64,000 nucleotides of DNA from Parapedobacter sp. SGR-10 (GCF_011030405.1 NZ_JAAJTJ010000002.1:62001-126000), one strand, 5' to 3'; shown: positions 46,001-53,686, numbered from the stretch's first letter. Numbers and translations are program-made. The notes: generated by a model not told the origin, from the sequence alone.

Positions 46001-46186
46001 TACCGTAGGGAGATCCTGCAGTCCCGGTTACTGATGGTGACGGGCAAGCTGCAGATCGAGGGCGAGGTCATCCACGTGATCGTGCAGCACTGCACCAACC
46101 TGAATGGGTGGCTGCGTAATCTGGCTGCACCGGAAGATGGCGATACGGTAAAAGGGGTGTTCTATAAGGGAAGGAATTTTCAGTGA
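43040..46186 (+). CDS. dnaE2: error-prone DNA polymerase III alpha-type (DnaE2/ImuC)
   Basis: A 1048-residue C-family polymerase. An N-terminal PHP domain (YVELQVTSNFSFLRGGSHAE) is followed by the palm with catalytic acids in EPPDIDVDFEHERR (about 377-390), then the fingers and helix-hairpin-helix region. An OB-fold lies near the end (MITVRQRPGTAKGVLFVTIE, about 955-974). It copies past DNA damage together with ImuA/ImuB and causes induced mutation. It has the DnaE2 length, shorter than replicative DnaE. A strong SD precedes it. It is part of the GC-rich cassette; antisense ORFs up to 396 codons across it are shadows. Confidence 0.96.
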   Translation: MAYVELQVTSNFSFLRGGSHAEELMERAAALGYTAIAVTDRNTFAGLVRAHVAARKHGIRLIPACRLDLLDGPGLLAYPTDREAYGRLSTLLSIGNRRAEKGQCHLYKADVYAYHKGIEFVVVPPDKLVSGFELEPDYIRHIKEYREALGSYLSLGAVRTYTGDDARKLFRIHQLCGQLDMPMVALNDVHYHGPERRELQDALTCVREKCTVQTAGFRLHPNAERYLKPMDEMERLFRQYPEAIRHAESIAEACRFSLDELEYVYPEELTKGGRTPQEELVRLAWEGAHERFGDDIPESVRASIEHELDFIERKNYASYFLTVHDYVRFARERNILCQGRGSAANSTVCYCLGITSVNPAKVRLLFARFMSDARDEPPDIDVDFEHERREEVIQYIYEKYGRDRAAIVATVTQVRAKGAVRDIGKAMGLSQDTVDRLAATVSSHWDDYIDLQLLIEQGFNPDDPHLRKVLELTGQYMGFPRQLGQHTGGFVITQGKLHELCPIINARMEDRTNLEWNKDDLEALGFLKVDVLGLGMLTCIRKAFDLARAHYGLDLTLANIPEDDTEVYDMICRADTLGVFQIESRAQMSMLPRLRPRTFYDLVIEVAIVRPGPIQGDMVHPYLRRRNKEEPVEYPSEEIKGILEKTLGVPLFQEQAMEIAIVAAGFTPAEADALRRSMATFKAKGHVSAFHKKMVDGMVSKGYTEEFANRVFRQLEGFGSYGFPESHAASFALLVYVSSWIKCHYPDIFATSLLNSQPMGFYQPAQIVIDAQKHGVQVLPVDVNHSHWDHTLEGEFGKKHHALRLGFRQVKGLNEEDMQVLVGGRHGGYPSIPALVDAGIPLSAMERLADADAFRSMGLDRRRALWEVAALQDRPIGLFEGQPSESTKEGQIELPLMTPSEHVVQDYASTSLSVKAHPVSFFREKLDLLHVTPTVALPTMKDGMFVKLCGMITVRQRPGTAKGVLFVTIEDETGFANLVVWGKMFEKYRREILQSRLLMVTGKLQIEGEVIHVIVQHCTNLNGWLRNLAAPEDGDTVKGVFYKGRNFQ

Positions 46187-46475
46187 GGGGAGTTCATGCT
46201 TGACAGTTACATCTGGTTGGTACGTATTACTCCACTCCAATTGGCAGGTTTGACAGCATATCCTATTGCCAGATATGTTATTGAACCCAAAAGAATATCT
46301 GCCTGATATTTATGAAGCGAGCAGCTTTGGGCGCTTTTGTTATATCGGGTATGCATGAGGGTACTCGCACCAGCTAGGAAACATATCATATTGTTTTTTC
46401 GCGAATTGTCCTTTTTATTCCGTACCTTGATGCCCCTTCCTACGTGCAGACCTTGTAATAATACGAGACGAAAGT

Positions 46476-48701
46476 ATGCAAGGTTCTAACTTCAAGATCA
46501 TGGCATCTACATCAAAAAAAGGAATAGGCTTCCTTTCGACTTTTCCCCCACGCGCATGCGGTATCGCTACCTATACTACGGACCTCATGAGGGCCATCGC
46601 AGGCAAATTCCATTCTTTTAACCTTATACCCATACCGATCGAGAGCGAGGGTGCTGGACATGCCTATCAGTTTGATACGCCTCAGAGACTGGACGTTTCA
46701 GATCCCGGTTCGTTTGATCGTCTTACAGAATATATTAACACTGCTACGGATATCGATATGGTATGTGTCCAGCATGAATTCGGGCTGTTCAAAGATCAAG
46801 AGGTGGCTTTTCTCTCGTTCATCAGCAATCTGGAGAAGCCCGTGGTACTTACTTTCCATACCGTACTGCCTTCACCGGACCCACTGTTGGCCGAAAAGGT
46901 GAAAGCCCTAGCGGAAGCCTGTTCCCGCGTCTCGGTCATGACCCGGAGTTCAGCAAGCATCCTGATCAACGATTATCAAATATCGGCCGACAAAACTATC
47001 GTGATACCCCATGGTACCCATTTAGCACCTGCAGTCGATAAGAACGAGATCCGTCGGCGGTATGATCTGACCGACAGGAAAATACTGAGTACATTTGGTC
47101 TCTTAGGCCCTGGAAAAAGCATCGAAACAACATTGGAGGCACTTCCGGCGATTATTGCCAGAACGCCAAATGTCATGTTCCTCATTCTTGGCATGACACA
47201 TCCTGCTCTGATCCAACAGGAAGGGGAATATTACCGGGATATGCTTAAAGAGCTGGTCGATAGATACCAGATCGCCGATCACGTCCGATTTGTCAATGAA
47301 TTTTTGTCAACGGAGGATCTTCTGTCATATCTCCAGATTACGGATGTATACCTTTTCACTTCAAAAGACCCACTCCAGGCTGTCAGCGGCACATTCTCCT
47401 ACGCATTGAGTTCGGGCTGTCCGATCGTGTCAACACCCATACCCCATGTGCGTGAAGTGTTGAAAGAGGACATGGGGATCATGATCGGCTTTGAAGCTCC
47501 CGATCAGTTGGCGGGTGCCGTCAACCAGATATTGGACGATACGTCAAGACTCGACAGGATCCGCCATATCAACCTGCAAAAAATGGTGGCCACATCCTGG
47601 CAGAACACCGCGTTGGCACATGTCAATCTGTTCGAAGATATTTTCGGTGAGCAGCGAAGGATAACATATGCTCTCCCCCCTATTAATCTGGATCACATTC
47701 AGCGCATGACAACGGATATCGGGTTTGTTCAGTTTGCCAATATCAGTACGCCCGATGTGGAAAGTGGTTATGCGCTCGACGATAATGCCCGTGCCCTGAT
47801 CGCTATGCTGCACCACTACAGGATATCCGAATCATATGCTGATCTGGCCTTGATCCAGAAATACCTGCAATTTATTGCATACTGTATACAAGATGACGGG
47901 ACGTTCCTGAATTATGTGGACAAGCAAGGCCACTTTACGGGTCAGAATAATCAGGAAAACCTGGAAGACGCAAATGGGCGGGCAGTATGGGCACTGGGCG
48001 AGGTCATCGGCATGTCCCATATGCTGCCCGAAGAAATAATCGCGCTTGCGAATGAGCTGTTAGAGCGGACATCGGTTCATTTTTTGTCCTATCACTCGAC
48101 AAGATCTATGTCCTTTACGATCAAAGGATTGAGTTTTCTGAATCACAATCGCTATATGGATGTGTTGACGACATTGGCAGATCGTTTGGTAGCCATGTTC
48201 GACCATGAAAGCTCAGCGGGCTGGCAGTGGTACGAGTCCTATCTGACTTATGGCAATAGTGCCATTCCTGAAGCATTGCTCGCTGCATACGAAGTCACAG
48301 GTCAGACCATTTATCAAGAAGTTGCATACAGATCGTTTGATTTTCTGCTTGGCAAGATCATGACAGGTGATGAAATCCATGTCATATCCAATAAGGGATG
48401 GGTACAGCGCGGAAATCCCGCAACGGATACCCAAGGAGGGGAACAGCCTATCGACGTGGCCTACACGATCATTGCATTGGATCGGTTTTATAAAGTAAGC
48501 CGGGACGAATCCTATAAGGAAAATATAGGCCGAGCATTTGACTGGTTTCTGGGCCGTAACCATCTCAAACAGATCGTTTACAATCCCGTTACCGGAGGAT
48601 GCTTTGATGGACTCGAAGAGGATACGGTCAATATCAACCAAGGTGCGGAATCAACCCTGAGTTATCTAATGGCAAGGCTTATCATGGAACCTTATGCGTA
48701 G
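46476..48701 (+). CDS. GT4-type glycosyltransferase fused to an alpha-toroid domain
   Basis: A 741-residue two-part protein. Residues about 15-390 are a GT-B glycosyltransferase family 4 module (GIGFLSTFPPRACGIATYTT, VVLTFHTVLPSP, STFGLLGPGKSIETTLEALP, then LSSGCPIVSTPIPHVREVL). Residues about 400-740 resemble an (alpha/alpha)6-barrel glycosidase or epimerase-like domain (DIGFVQFANISTPDVESGYA, DDNARALIAMLHHY, WQWYESYLTYGNSAIPEALL). Such fusions occur in mannan or mannogen-type metabolism beside GH130 phosphorylases, but no GH130 gene is nearby. Start at 46476 or at ATG 46500. The donor and acceptor sugars cannot be told. Confidence 0.88.
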   Translation: MQGSNFKIMASTSKKGIGFLSTFPPRACGIATYTTDLMRAIAGKFHSFNLIPIPIESEGAGHAYQFDTPQRLDVSDPGSFDRLTEYINTATDIDMVCVQHEFGLFKDQEVAFLSFISNLEKPVVLTFHTVLPSPDPLLAEKVKALAEACSRVSVMTRSSASILINDYQISADKTIVIPHGTHLAPAVDKNEIRRRYDLTDRKILSTFGLLGPGKSIETTLEALPAIIARTPNVMFLILGMTHPALIQQEGEYYRDMLKELVDRYQIADHVRFVNEFLSTEDLLSYLQITDVYLFTSKDPLQAVSGTFSYALSSGCPIVSTPIPHVREVLKEDMGIMIGFEAPDQLAGAVNQILDDTSRLDRIRHINLQKMVATSWQNTALAHVNLFEDIFGEQRRITYALPPINLDHIQRMTTDIGFVQFANISTPDVESGYALDDNARALIAMLHHYRISESYADLALIQKYLQFIAYCIQDDGTFLNYVDKQGHFTGQNNQENLEDANGRAVWALGEVIGMSHMLPEEIIALANELLERTSVHFLSYHSTRSMSFTIKGLSFLNHNRYMDVLTTLADRLVAMFDHESSAGWQWYESYLTYGNSAIPEALLAAYEVTGQTIYQEVAYRSFDFLLGKIMTGDEIHVISNKGWVQRGNPATDTQGGEQPIDVAYTIIALDRFYKVSRDESYKENIGRAFDWFLGRNHLKQIVYNPVTGGCFDGLEEDTVNINQGAESTLSYLMARLIMEPYA

Positions 48702-49010
48702 TCGAGCTACCATTTCACAATTTAACAAACATAATGCACTGAATGTCAATTATTATCACTACCTTTAACAAAGTTGTCTGCTATTATTTAATCCCATTCA
48801 GCAGATCAGACATGAAATAGAGCATATTGTTTTATCCTGGATTTTTTAGATTGTCCTGTGACAGTCCCTTTCTTTTTAAAGCAAACAACATTTTTTCAAA
48901 TCGCAAAGACAGCTGATTGACTTGTCCAGGGAGAGACCCAGCCTGCCAACGGCCGATCGTAGAAAACGATTGACATGCGAAAAACACTAACAGTATAAAG
49001 TATACCCATC
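48702..49010. other. non-coding gap
   Basis: No gene or strong hairpin is seen between the glycosyltransferase and the small Lys-rich ORF. The sequence is A/T-rich and should contain the promoter of the downstream genes; the closest -7 match (TACCTTTA near 48757) is imperfect. Confidence 0.4.
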
Positions 49011-49133
49011 ATGAGTAAAGATCAGAAAAAAGCAAAAAGTACGAAAGAGAAGACACAATCTTCTTACCAACAGGAGAAAGATTCGACTTCAAAAGAAACC
49101 ACAGCAAATGTGTTTAGCAAGAAAAAGAAATAG
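49011..49133 (+). CDS. 40-residue Lys-rich protein
   Basis: ATG at 49011 opens a 40-codon frame starting MSKDQKKAKSTKEKTQSSYQ and ending NVFSKKKK. It is highly charged and predicted disordered. Small Lys/Ser/Thr-rich proteins of this kind are frequent in Bacteroidetes and unassigned. It lies 51 bp upstream of the desaturase gene on the same strand. Coding status is supported by composition and clean ends only. Confidence 0.5.
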   Translation: MSKDQKKAKSTKEKTQSSYQQEKDSTSKETTANVFSKKKK

Positions 49134-49184
49134 GCCCTTAAATGGGTCTGCTCTTATCTTTTTTATTACCGTTAATAATTCCAC

Positions 49185-50246
49185 ATGTCACCATCTATAA
49201 AATTCAGCAATGTAAATACATTCTTTTCAAAATCGCTCAGAGTAAGGATAAACGAATACTTTAAGGTGAGCGGCAAGTCTAAAACAGGTGATTGGCGGAT
49301 CGGTTTAAAGGCCGTCATCCTCTTCTCCTCACTTATTTGCCTTTACACGATTCTGGTATTTGTGCAGCCTTATTGGCCGATCAGCATCCTATTGTGTTTG
49401 CTCCTGGGGGTCAATTTTGCAGCAATCGGCTTTAATATCATGCACGATGCCGGGCACAATTCTTTTTCGCACAATACGAAGATCAACACCATTCTCTCGT
49501 ACTCGTTGAACCTTGTGGGAGGCAATATATACCTCTGGAAGCTGAAACATAATATTGCACACCATACGTACACCAATATCGAGGGAGAGGACCATGATAT
49601 TGAGATCAAGTTTATGCGGGTGCATCACGATCAAACGCTCAGGAGTTATCACAAGTATCAGCGATACTACTTTATCTTCCTATATGGCATATCTTACCTC
49701 GCATGGGTTTTCTTTCAGGACTATGAAAAATACTTCCGGCAAAAGCTTGGTAAAAACTCCGAAAGATTTGCTTTTCCGCTGAAAGAGAAAGTTATCTTTT
49801 GGGTAAGTAAAGTGTTCCATTTCGGTATATTTATAGTCATACCTATGATCGTTGTCGGATGGTTGCCGACCCTCATTGGGCTGTTAGTGGCCGGAATACT
49901 GTGTGGGATCTGCTTGGCTACCGTATTCCAGCTTGCGCATGTGGTCGAAGAAACGGAATTCAAAACTATAAATACCGATAAGGTTGAGCAAGAATGGATG
50001 GTACATCAAGTGCAGTCCACAGCTAATTTTGCCACTAAGGATAAGGTGTTGACCTGGTTGCTCGGGGGATTGAATTTCCAGGTGGAGCACCATCTTTTTC
50101 CCAAAATCTGCCATGTGCATTATCCTGCAATCAATAGGATCGTAAAGGAGACCTGTAGGGAGCTTGGTATCAAGAGCGTGGAATACGGAACCTTCCGGGA
50201 GGCATTCAAATCCCATGTCCGGGTCATCCACAGCATGTCCCGATAG
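49185..50246 (+). CDS. membrane fatty-acid desaturase (acyl-lipid/acyl-CoA type)
   Basis: A 353-residue integral membrane di-iron desaturase. The three histidine boxes are present: HDAGH (about 87-91), HNIAHH (about 122-127) and QVEHH (about 299-303). Hydrophobic pairs lie at about 40-85 and 205-250. The QxxHH third box without a fused cytochrome b5 resembles linoleoyl-CoA-type front-end desaturases of bacteria. It would introduce double bonds into membrane lipids, fitting the cold-shock gene downstream, though the two are separately transcribed. Regioselectivity cannot be predicted. Confidence 0.93.
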   Translation: MSPSIKFSNVNTFFSKSLRVRINEYFKVSGKSKTGDWRIGLKAVILFSSLICLYTILVFVQPYWPISILLCLLLGVNFAAIGFNIMHDAGHNSFSHNTKINTILSYSLNLVGGNIYLWKLKHNIAHHTYTNIEGEDHDIEIKFMRVHHDQTLRSYHKYQRYYFIFLYGISYLAWVFFQDYEKYFRQKLGKNSERFAFPLKEKVIFWVSKVFHFGIFIVIPMIVVGWLPTLIGLLVAGILCGICLATVFQLAHVVEETEFKTINTDKVEQEWMVHQVQSTANFATKDKVLTWLLGGLNFQVEHHLFPKICHVHYPAINRIVKETCRELGIKSVEYGTFREAFKSHVRVIHSMSR

Positions 50247-50314
50247 AGGTCTGTTGATGTTTAGTCATAGCACAGTAAAATCGAATGGCCGCTGAAAGAA
50301 AAACAACAGAATTA

Positions 50315-50611
50315 TTTCATTTACAATAAATTACACGTATATTTGACCCGTAATCAGGCTCTGCCGACGCTTTTCTGAAACCGTTAAGTTCATCCTTCTC
50401 TCTCAGTCTTCGCTTTTTCAGCTGCTAATTTTTGTTGACAATATAACGGGTGCAGTACCTTTTTGAACCGGGCTATTTCAAGCCGTTCAAAAAATACAGA
50501 CATCATTTCTTGCGAACAAATGGAATTACCATCGTAGCGATGCCACGATCGAAGCAATAACGGCAGTAGCCAAAAAAAAGAAAAATAATTTATCAATAAA
50601 TACATAACACA
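50315..50611 (+). promoter_or_regulatory. promoter and long leader of the cold-shock gene
   Basis: TTTC (50315-50318), 19 nt, then TATATTTG (50338-50345) form a near-consensus promoter. The resulting 5' leader is about 260 nt, has no credible ORF and contains a hairpin around GAACCGGGCT/AGCCGTTC (50464-50489). Long structured leaders that melt or refold with temperature are typical of cspA-type mRNAs. Confidence 0.6.
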
Positions 50612-50803
50612 ATGCAACAAGGAACAGTAAAATTCTTTAACGTTACCAAGGGTTTCGGTTTTATTACACCAGTAAGTGGTGGTCAGGATGTTTTCGTACA
50701 TTCATCAGGTCTGATTGACGATGTTCGTGAAAATGACTCCGTGACATTTGACGTAGAGAACGGCAAAAAAGGCGTTAATGCAGTTAACGTACGCGTAGCA
50801 TAA
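50612..50803 (+). CDS. cold-shock protein, CspA family
   Basis: A 63-residue OB-fold nucleic-acid chaperone with RNP1 KGFGFITP (about 13-20) and RNP2 DVFVHSSG (about 26-33). It binds single-stranded RNA and DNA and prevents secondary structure, often after cold shock. The length and sequence match the short Bacteroidetes Csp group. It has its own promoter with a long leader and is closed by a strong terminator. An antisense frame over its start (50390-50701) is a shadow. Confidence 0.97.
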   Translation: MQQGTVKFFNVTKGFGFITPVSGGQDVFVHSSGLIDDVRENDSVTFDVENGKKGVNAVNVRVA

Positions 50804-50845
50804 AACTTAAAGAGAAAGACCAACAGTCTTTCCCAGGCTATACTA

Positions 50846-50880
50846 TAGCAGATGACATTCGTGTTATCTGCTATTTTTTT
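50846..50880 (+). terminator. csp terminator
   Basis: TAGCAGATGACA/TGTTATCTGCTA forms a 12-bp stem with a TTCG loop, followed by a T run. A shorter hairpin GAAAGAC/GTCTTTC lies just before (50814-50832). Confidence 0.85.
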
Positions 50881-50903
50881 GGATGTTCTGGTATGATACT
50901 ACC

Positions 50904-51275
50904 CTATTTTTTCATTCTGATCATTATACCGCTAACTACGGCTGCAATAGAATAGCACAAAGGAATTTCGTCCATAAGCAATCCACCTAGCCAACCCAGC
51001 GTTATGGAAATACCTATAATTGTCCATGCGATAAGGATTAATTTAATCCACTTGATTTTGAAGTCATACCTCACTAAAATGTGATAGGCAAAGGTATAGA
51101 TAAATAATGTCGGGAGAGAGAGGGTCAAACTGATTGCCAAGGTTATCGGCATAACTTCGAGTAAGCCAATAACCTCATGAGGATTGCCAAATCCAAATTC
51201 TTTGAATAATTGGGATAGGATGGGAGCTAATATCAATGTACACCCCCAATGTTTAAGTATATATGACCAATCCAT
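50904..51275 (-). CDS. small four-helix membrane protein
   Basis: A 123-residue hydrophobic protein with about four membrane helices (near 8-24, 42-67, 76-98, 104-120). No known family was recognised. It is convergent with the csp gene and shares its terminator region. The regular hydrophobic pattern and a clean start (MDWSYILKHWGCTLILAP) support a real gene. Function unknown. Confidence 0.65.
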   Translation of the reverse strand: MDWSYILKHWGCTLILAPILSQLFKEFGFGNPHEVIGLLEVMPITLAISLTLSLPTLFIYTFAYHILVRYDFKIKWIKLILIAWTIIGISITLGWLGGLLMDEIPLCYSIAAVVSGIMIRMKK

Positions 51276-51428
51276 AATCAGGGTATTTACTTTTATCTAG
51301 GTTCAGACTGCGGACTTGTATATTAGCATACAAAAATGATTAAACCCATAGTTGGTAATAATTATACATAATAAATTAAGATATCGGTCAGAGTTATGCA
51401 CTTAGATAATATTCAGTACATACTCAAA

Positions 51429-51463
51429 GGGCTCTTTGATATAGAAAGAGCCCCTAATTTTTT
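51429..51463. terminator. terminator hairpin after the STAS-like gene
   Basis: GGGCTCTTT (51429-51437) pairs with AAAGAGCCC (51445-51453). The T tract lies on the plus-strand side (TAATTTTTT). For the minus-strand STAS gene, which ends at 51494, the hairpin is in the right place but with a weak U tract. Confidence 0.55.
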
Positions 51464-51493
51464 ATAACTATTAAAACTTTTGGTTAACAGATA

Positions 51494-51859
51494 CTACCAA
51501 GAAAAGGCATAATTGTTTAAGGTGTGCATATCATCGATTTTCACAAAAGATGCTTTCTTTATATTGAGTGACCTTTTATTTTGTGTTTTTTCGACTGTTT
51601 TCAGCATGGCGAGGAAATCGGAGTTCATACCTTTAAATGTAACCGTGACATCAAACTTGTCATCCATGATCATTTTGTGAAGCTCATCCGCAAATGACCT
51701 CGACATAAATACGATACCATGAAAGTTCAAAACGATATCTTTTTCATTAAAGGCTTGAGTCTCTTCCTTTATGACTTTGACTAAGGTTGAAACAGATTCC
51801 CTGGTATCCAAAGAATTGTTAAACAATTCTTTTAATGATATTTCTAACTCTTGTTTCAT
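51494..51859 (-). CDS. STAS-like protein (DUF4325)
   Basis: A 121-residue protein with the STAS-like DUF4325 pattern: LNFHGIVFMSRSFADELHKM in the centre and KGMNSDFLAMLKTVEKTQ after it. In Bacteria these proteins are encoded next to a GHKL-type ATPase, resembling anti-sigma/anti-anti-sigma partner pairs. Here the partner gene immediately upstream (51949-52245) is only a C-terminal fragment, so this protein may be orphaned. The role in any partner-switching pathway is inferred. Confidence 0.8.
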   Translation of the reverse strand: MKQELEISLKELFNNSLDTRESVSTLVKVIKEETQAFNEKDIVLNFHGIVFMSRSFADELHKMIMDDKFDVTVTFKGMNSDFLAMLKTVEKTQNKRSLNIKKASFVKIDDMHTLNNYAFSW

Positions 51860-51948
51860 CGTATAAGAACCTCCTTTCTACAAGGGTTGAATATGGAGCG
51901 CAAATATAACACTTTTAGCAAGTTAAATAAAGTATTTTAATAAAACAA

Positions 51949-52245
51949 CTATTCAAGATAGTTTATATAATTAAATGATGGTGCTATTTTGTTAGGAATC
52001 CGTAAGCAGATGATGACTCCGTCCCAGTACACATGCGGCAATTCCAATTCGGTAATATCCCTTTCCGTCGCATTCATATACGTGAAAGAGTTGCCCGAAA
52101 ACATAAAGAATTTTCCGTTCATCCCTTCACATAGCATCTTCGTGGAGGTACTGATCCCATAACCTCTATCTATCCCTCCCTTTGTCGATTTTCCGGATAC
52201 AAAGCCTCCAATTTGTGAGATACTCAATGATACCCCAAAACGCAA
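51949..52245 (-). pseudogene. truncated GHKL ATPase, partner of the STAS-like protein
   Basis: Only the C-terminal half of a HATPase_c domain remains: RFGVSLSISQIGGFVSGKST, then GGIDRGYGISTSTKMLCEG and CLRIPNKIAPSFNY. The N-box and first G-box are missing. A TGA stop lies just upstream of the remaining frame (which begins with TTG at 52245), and the sequence beyond is unrelated and repeat-rich. The gene seems to have lost its 5' half by insertion or deletion near 52250. Confidence 0.75.
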
Positions 52246-52593
52246 AAAAGGTGGTGTTCAGTGGTATATATTTAAACCACCTTTCCTTTGCCAATCTGCT
52301 TGATTTACTTCACCCTATAAAGATTAGTCCTCTTTTTCTTAGGATGGGGCTGCCATTTTACCACCACCGGATGTAAGATTCTTGCGTCTGGCACTCGGAT
52401 AGCCTTTCTTTATATGCGATACAATCGCATTGCTCATGCGTCCTCGTTGCAAACGAGGACGAGAGAAGGTTATACACGTATTGCCATAGCCAGTCATCTT
52501 TGCAACAAACATTTCACAAATGCCAGTCGATGTATGCAATGTTTGGAAAAACGGAGAGCCTGCATATCAAGGGGGTACAAGAGTTCTTAGAAA
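52246..52593. repeat. repeat-bearing region with REP-like double hairpin
   Basis: ATGCGAT/ATCGCAT (52414-52430) is followed by CGTCCTCGTT/AACGAGGACG (52439-52461): two perfect short hairpins 8 nt apart, as in REP elements linked to RAYT transposases. No transposase is present. The remainder has no credible gene; the 66-codon minus-strand frame over it reads through the hairpins. Confidence 0.55.
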
Positions 52594-53214
52594 TTACTTC
52601 TTTTTATCTCGCCACTTATCGCCTACGGTTTCTTTTGCCTGGTTGACGACTTCTTTGGGTAGTACCTTTATCAATCGGAAGTAATAAGGCCTCCGGCCAC
52701 GGCCAGACTTGGATTTGCCCTTTTTATTGGTTTTTAGTATATACGCTTTGAATGTTTTGGAAAGCCGATCACCTATCAAGGAAGTATCTGTCGTGTCCCC
52801 ACATCTTTCATTTATCATGTCAACAAGTTCTTCAATCAAGAATTCGTCTCCTTCTTTAAAAAACGACAATGCTATAGTAATCTTTTCGTTAAGATCCAGC
52901 GAGTTGTACGTTTCCTGTTTATGAGGGCCTTCTTTTTTTCTATAGGCGATACGATCTTTTGTTTTTTGGGGAAGAGATTCGAAAGCCTGTATTGGATGAT
53001 CAGGGTTGCCGAATTCGTAGTAGTGTAGATTAAAGATTTGGGATATAGCCTCTTGGGTTTCTAGCTCCAGGCTACCAGAATGCTCTAAAATGGAGACGAT
53101 AGTCTTTTTTGTTGACTTGGCCAAATATGCAATATCAATCGGCTCTAATGAAAATGCTTGCATGTATTTTCTTAGTATTTTAGCGTATTCCTTTATTATT
53201 GTTGCATTTGCCAT
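52594..53214 (-). CDS. XRE-like DNA-binding protein with basic C-terminal domain
   Basis: A 206-residue protein. The N-terminal 75 residues resemble an XRE helix-turn-helix (FSLEPIDIAYLAKSTKKTIV ... LETQEAISQIFNLHYYEFGN). The middle is an acidic helical part, and the C-terminus is rich in Lys/Arg (KTNKKGKSKSGRGRRPYYFR). A decayed paralogue lies at 37.8 kb. Upstream are two adjacent palindromes that may be its operators. I know no characterised homologue; a regulator of itself and of neighbouring RNA or repeats is possible. Confidence 0.75.
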   Translation of the reverse strand: MANATIIKEYAKILRKYMQAFSLEPIDIAYLAKSTKKTIVSILEHSGSLELETQEAISQIFNLHYYEFGNPDHPIQAFESLPQKTKDRIAYRKKEGPHKQETYNSLDLNEKITIALSFFKEGDEFLIEELVDMINERCGDTTDTSLIGDRLSKTFKAYILKTNKKGKSKSGRGRRPYYFRLIKVLPKEVVNQAKETVGDKWRDKKK

Positions 53215-53283
53215 TAAAAAATAATAGAAATTTTTTGGATTTTATATTTGTTTTTTTATATTTGTATATTATTAGCGATATAA

Positions 53284-53314
53284 ATAGGGATATCCCTATC
53301 TGTAACGATGTTAC
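53284..53314. promoter_or_regulatory. paired palindromes upstream of the XRE-like gene
   Basis: ATAGGGATATCCCTAT (53284-53299, perfect 16-bp palindrome) and GTAACGATGTTAC (53302-53314, 5-bp arms) lie 70-100 bp upstream of the regulator start. Two TATATTTG boxes on the plus strand lie between (about 53242 and 53258). They are candidate autoregulatory operators. Confidence 0.5.
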
Positions 53315-53392
53315 TCATACAAGAAAACCGTCAATTTTTCCCTATGAGTCGATCGTGAGCTCGCTATCTATTGGATTTTGTTATCTTTGTCG

Positions 53393-53513
53393 ATACTGGT
53401 CCGATAGGGCGAGTCTCATGTAAGTCTTTGGGGAACCATGACTTTGGTCATGGTGGTTCTTGACGGTACCGCTTGCAAAGCATTGAGGCTCGCCCTATTG
53501 GTTTTTAACCAAT
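53393..53513 (+). ncRNA. candidate structured RNA or riboregulatory leader
   Basis: A -7 box TATCTTTG (53382-53389) is followed by a strongly folded stretch. An 18-bp closing stem (53401-53418 with 53484-53501, two G-T pairs) has inner helices TG/CA, CTTTG/CAAAG (53426-53430/53476-53480) and a hairpin CCATGAC/GTCATGG (53436-53442/53447-53453) extended by GAA/TTC. A last hairpin ATTGGTT/AACCAAT (53497-53513) overlaps the 3' arm of the closing stem. Segment 53452-53467 can pair over 16 bp with 53595-53610 in the ORF downstream. It does not match SRP, 6S, tmRNA or the common riboswitches by eye. No Rfam search could be run. Confidence 0.5.
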
Positions 53514-53569
53514 AAGTCTTTCCTCCAAGCTTAGTTGAGTTAAACATTGTCATCATAAATCAAAAGATT

Positions 53570-53686
53570 ATGAAAATGACACGATTAAATAAAAACCGTC
53601 AAGAACTATCCCTACGACTTTCAAAAAGTGTATTGCTGGTTCACTATTCATCATTAATAAAGAACGTCATCACTGCGCCTGAATAA
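53570..53686 (+). CDS. 38-residue ORF downstream of the structured RNA
   Basis: ATG at 53570 opens MKMTRLNKNRQELSLRLSKS, ending NVITAPE. It is basic and not membrane-spanning. Codons 9-14 contain the 16-nt stretch complementary to the upstream structured RNA, so its translation could be controlled by that RNA. Coding status is uncertain, since it is short and has no recognised relatives. Confidence 0.35.
   Translation: MKMTRLNKNRQELSLRLSKSVLLVHYSSLIKNVITAPE

Noticed and set aside
46207-46389. 60-codon minus-strand ORF with a hydrophobic patch
   Set aside because: No family resemblance and nothing around it supports translation; probably intergenic sequence.
53393-53513. Idea that the structured RNA is SRP RNA, 6S RNA, a retron msr-msd or an IS110 bridge RNA
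   Set aside because: The conserved SRP apical loop is absent, 6S would be longer with a central bubble, and no reverse transcriptase or IS110-type transposase is nearby.
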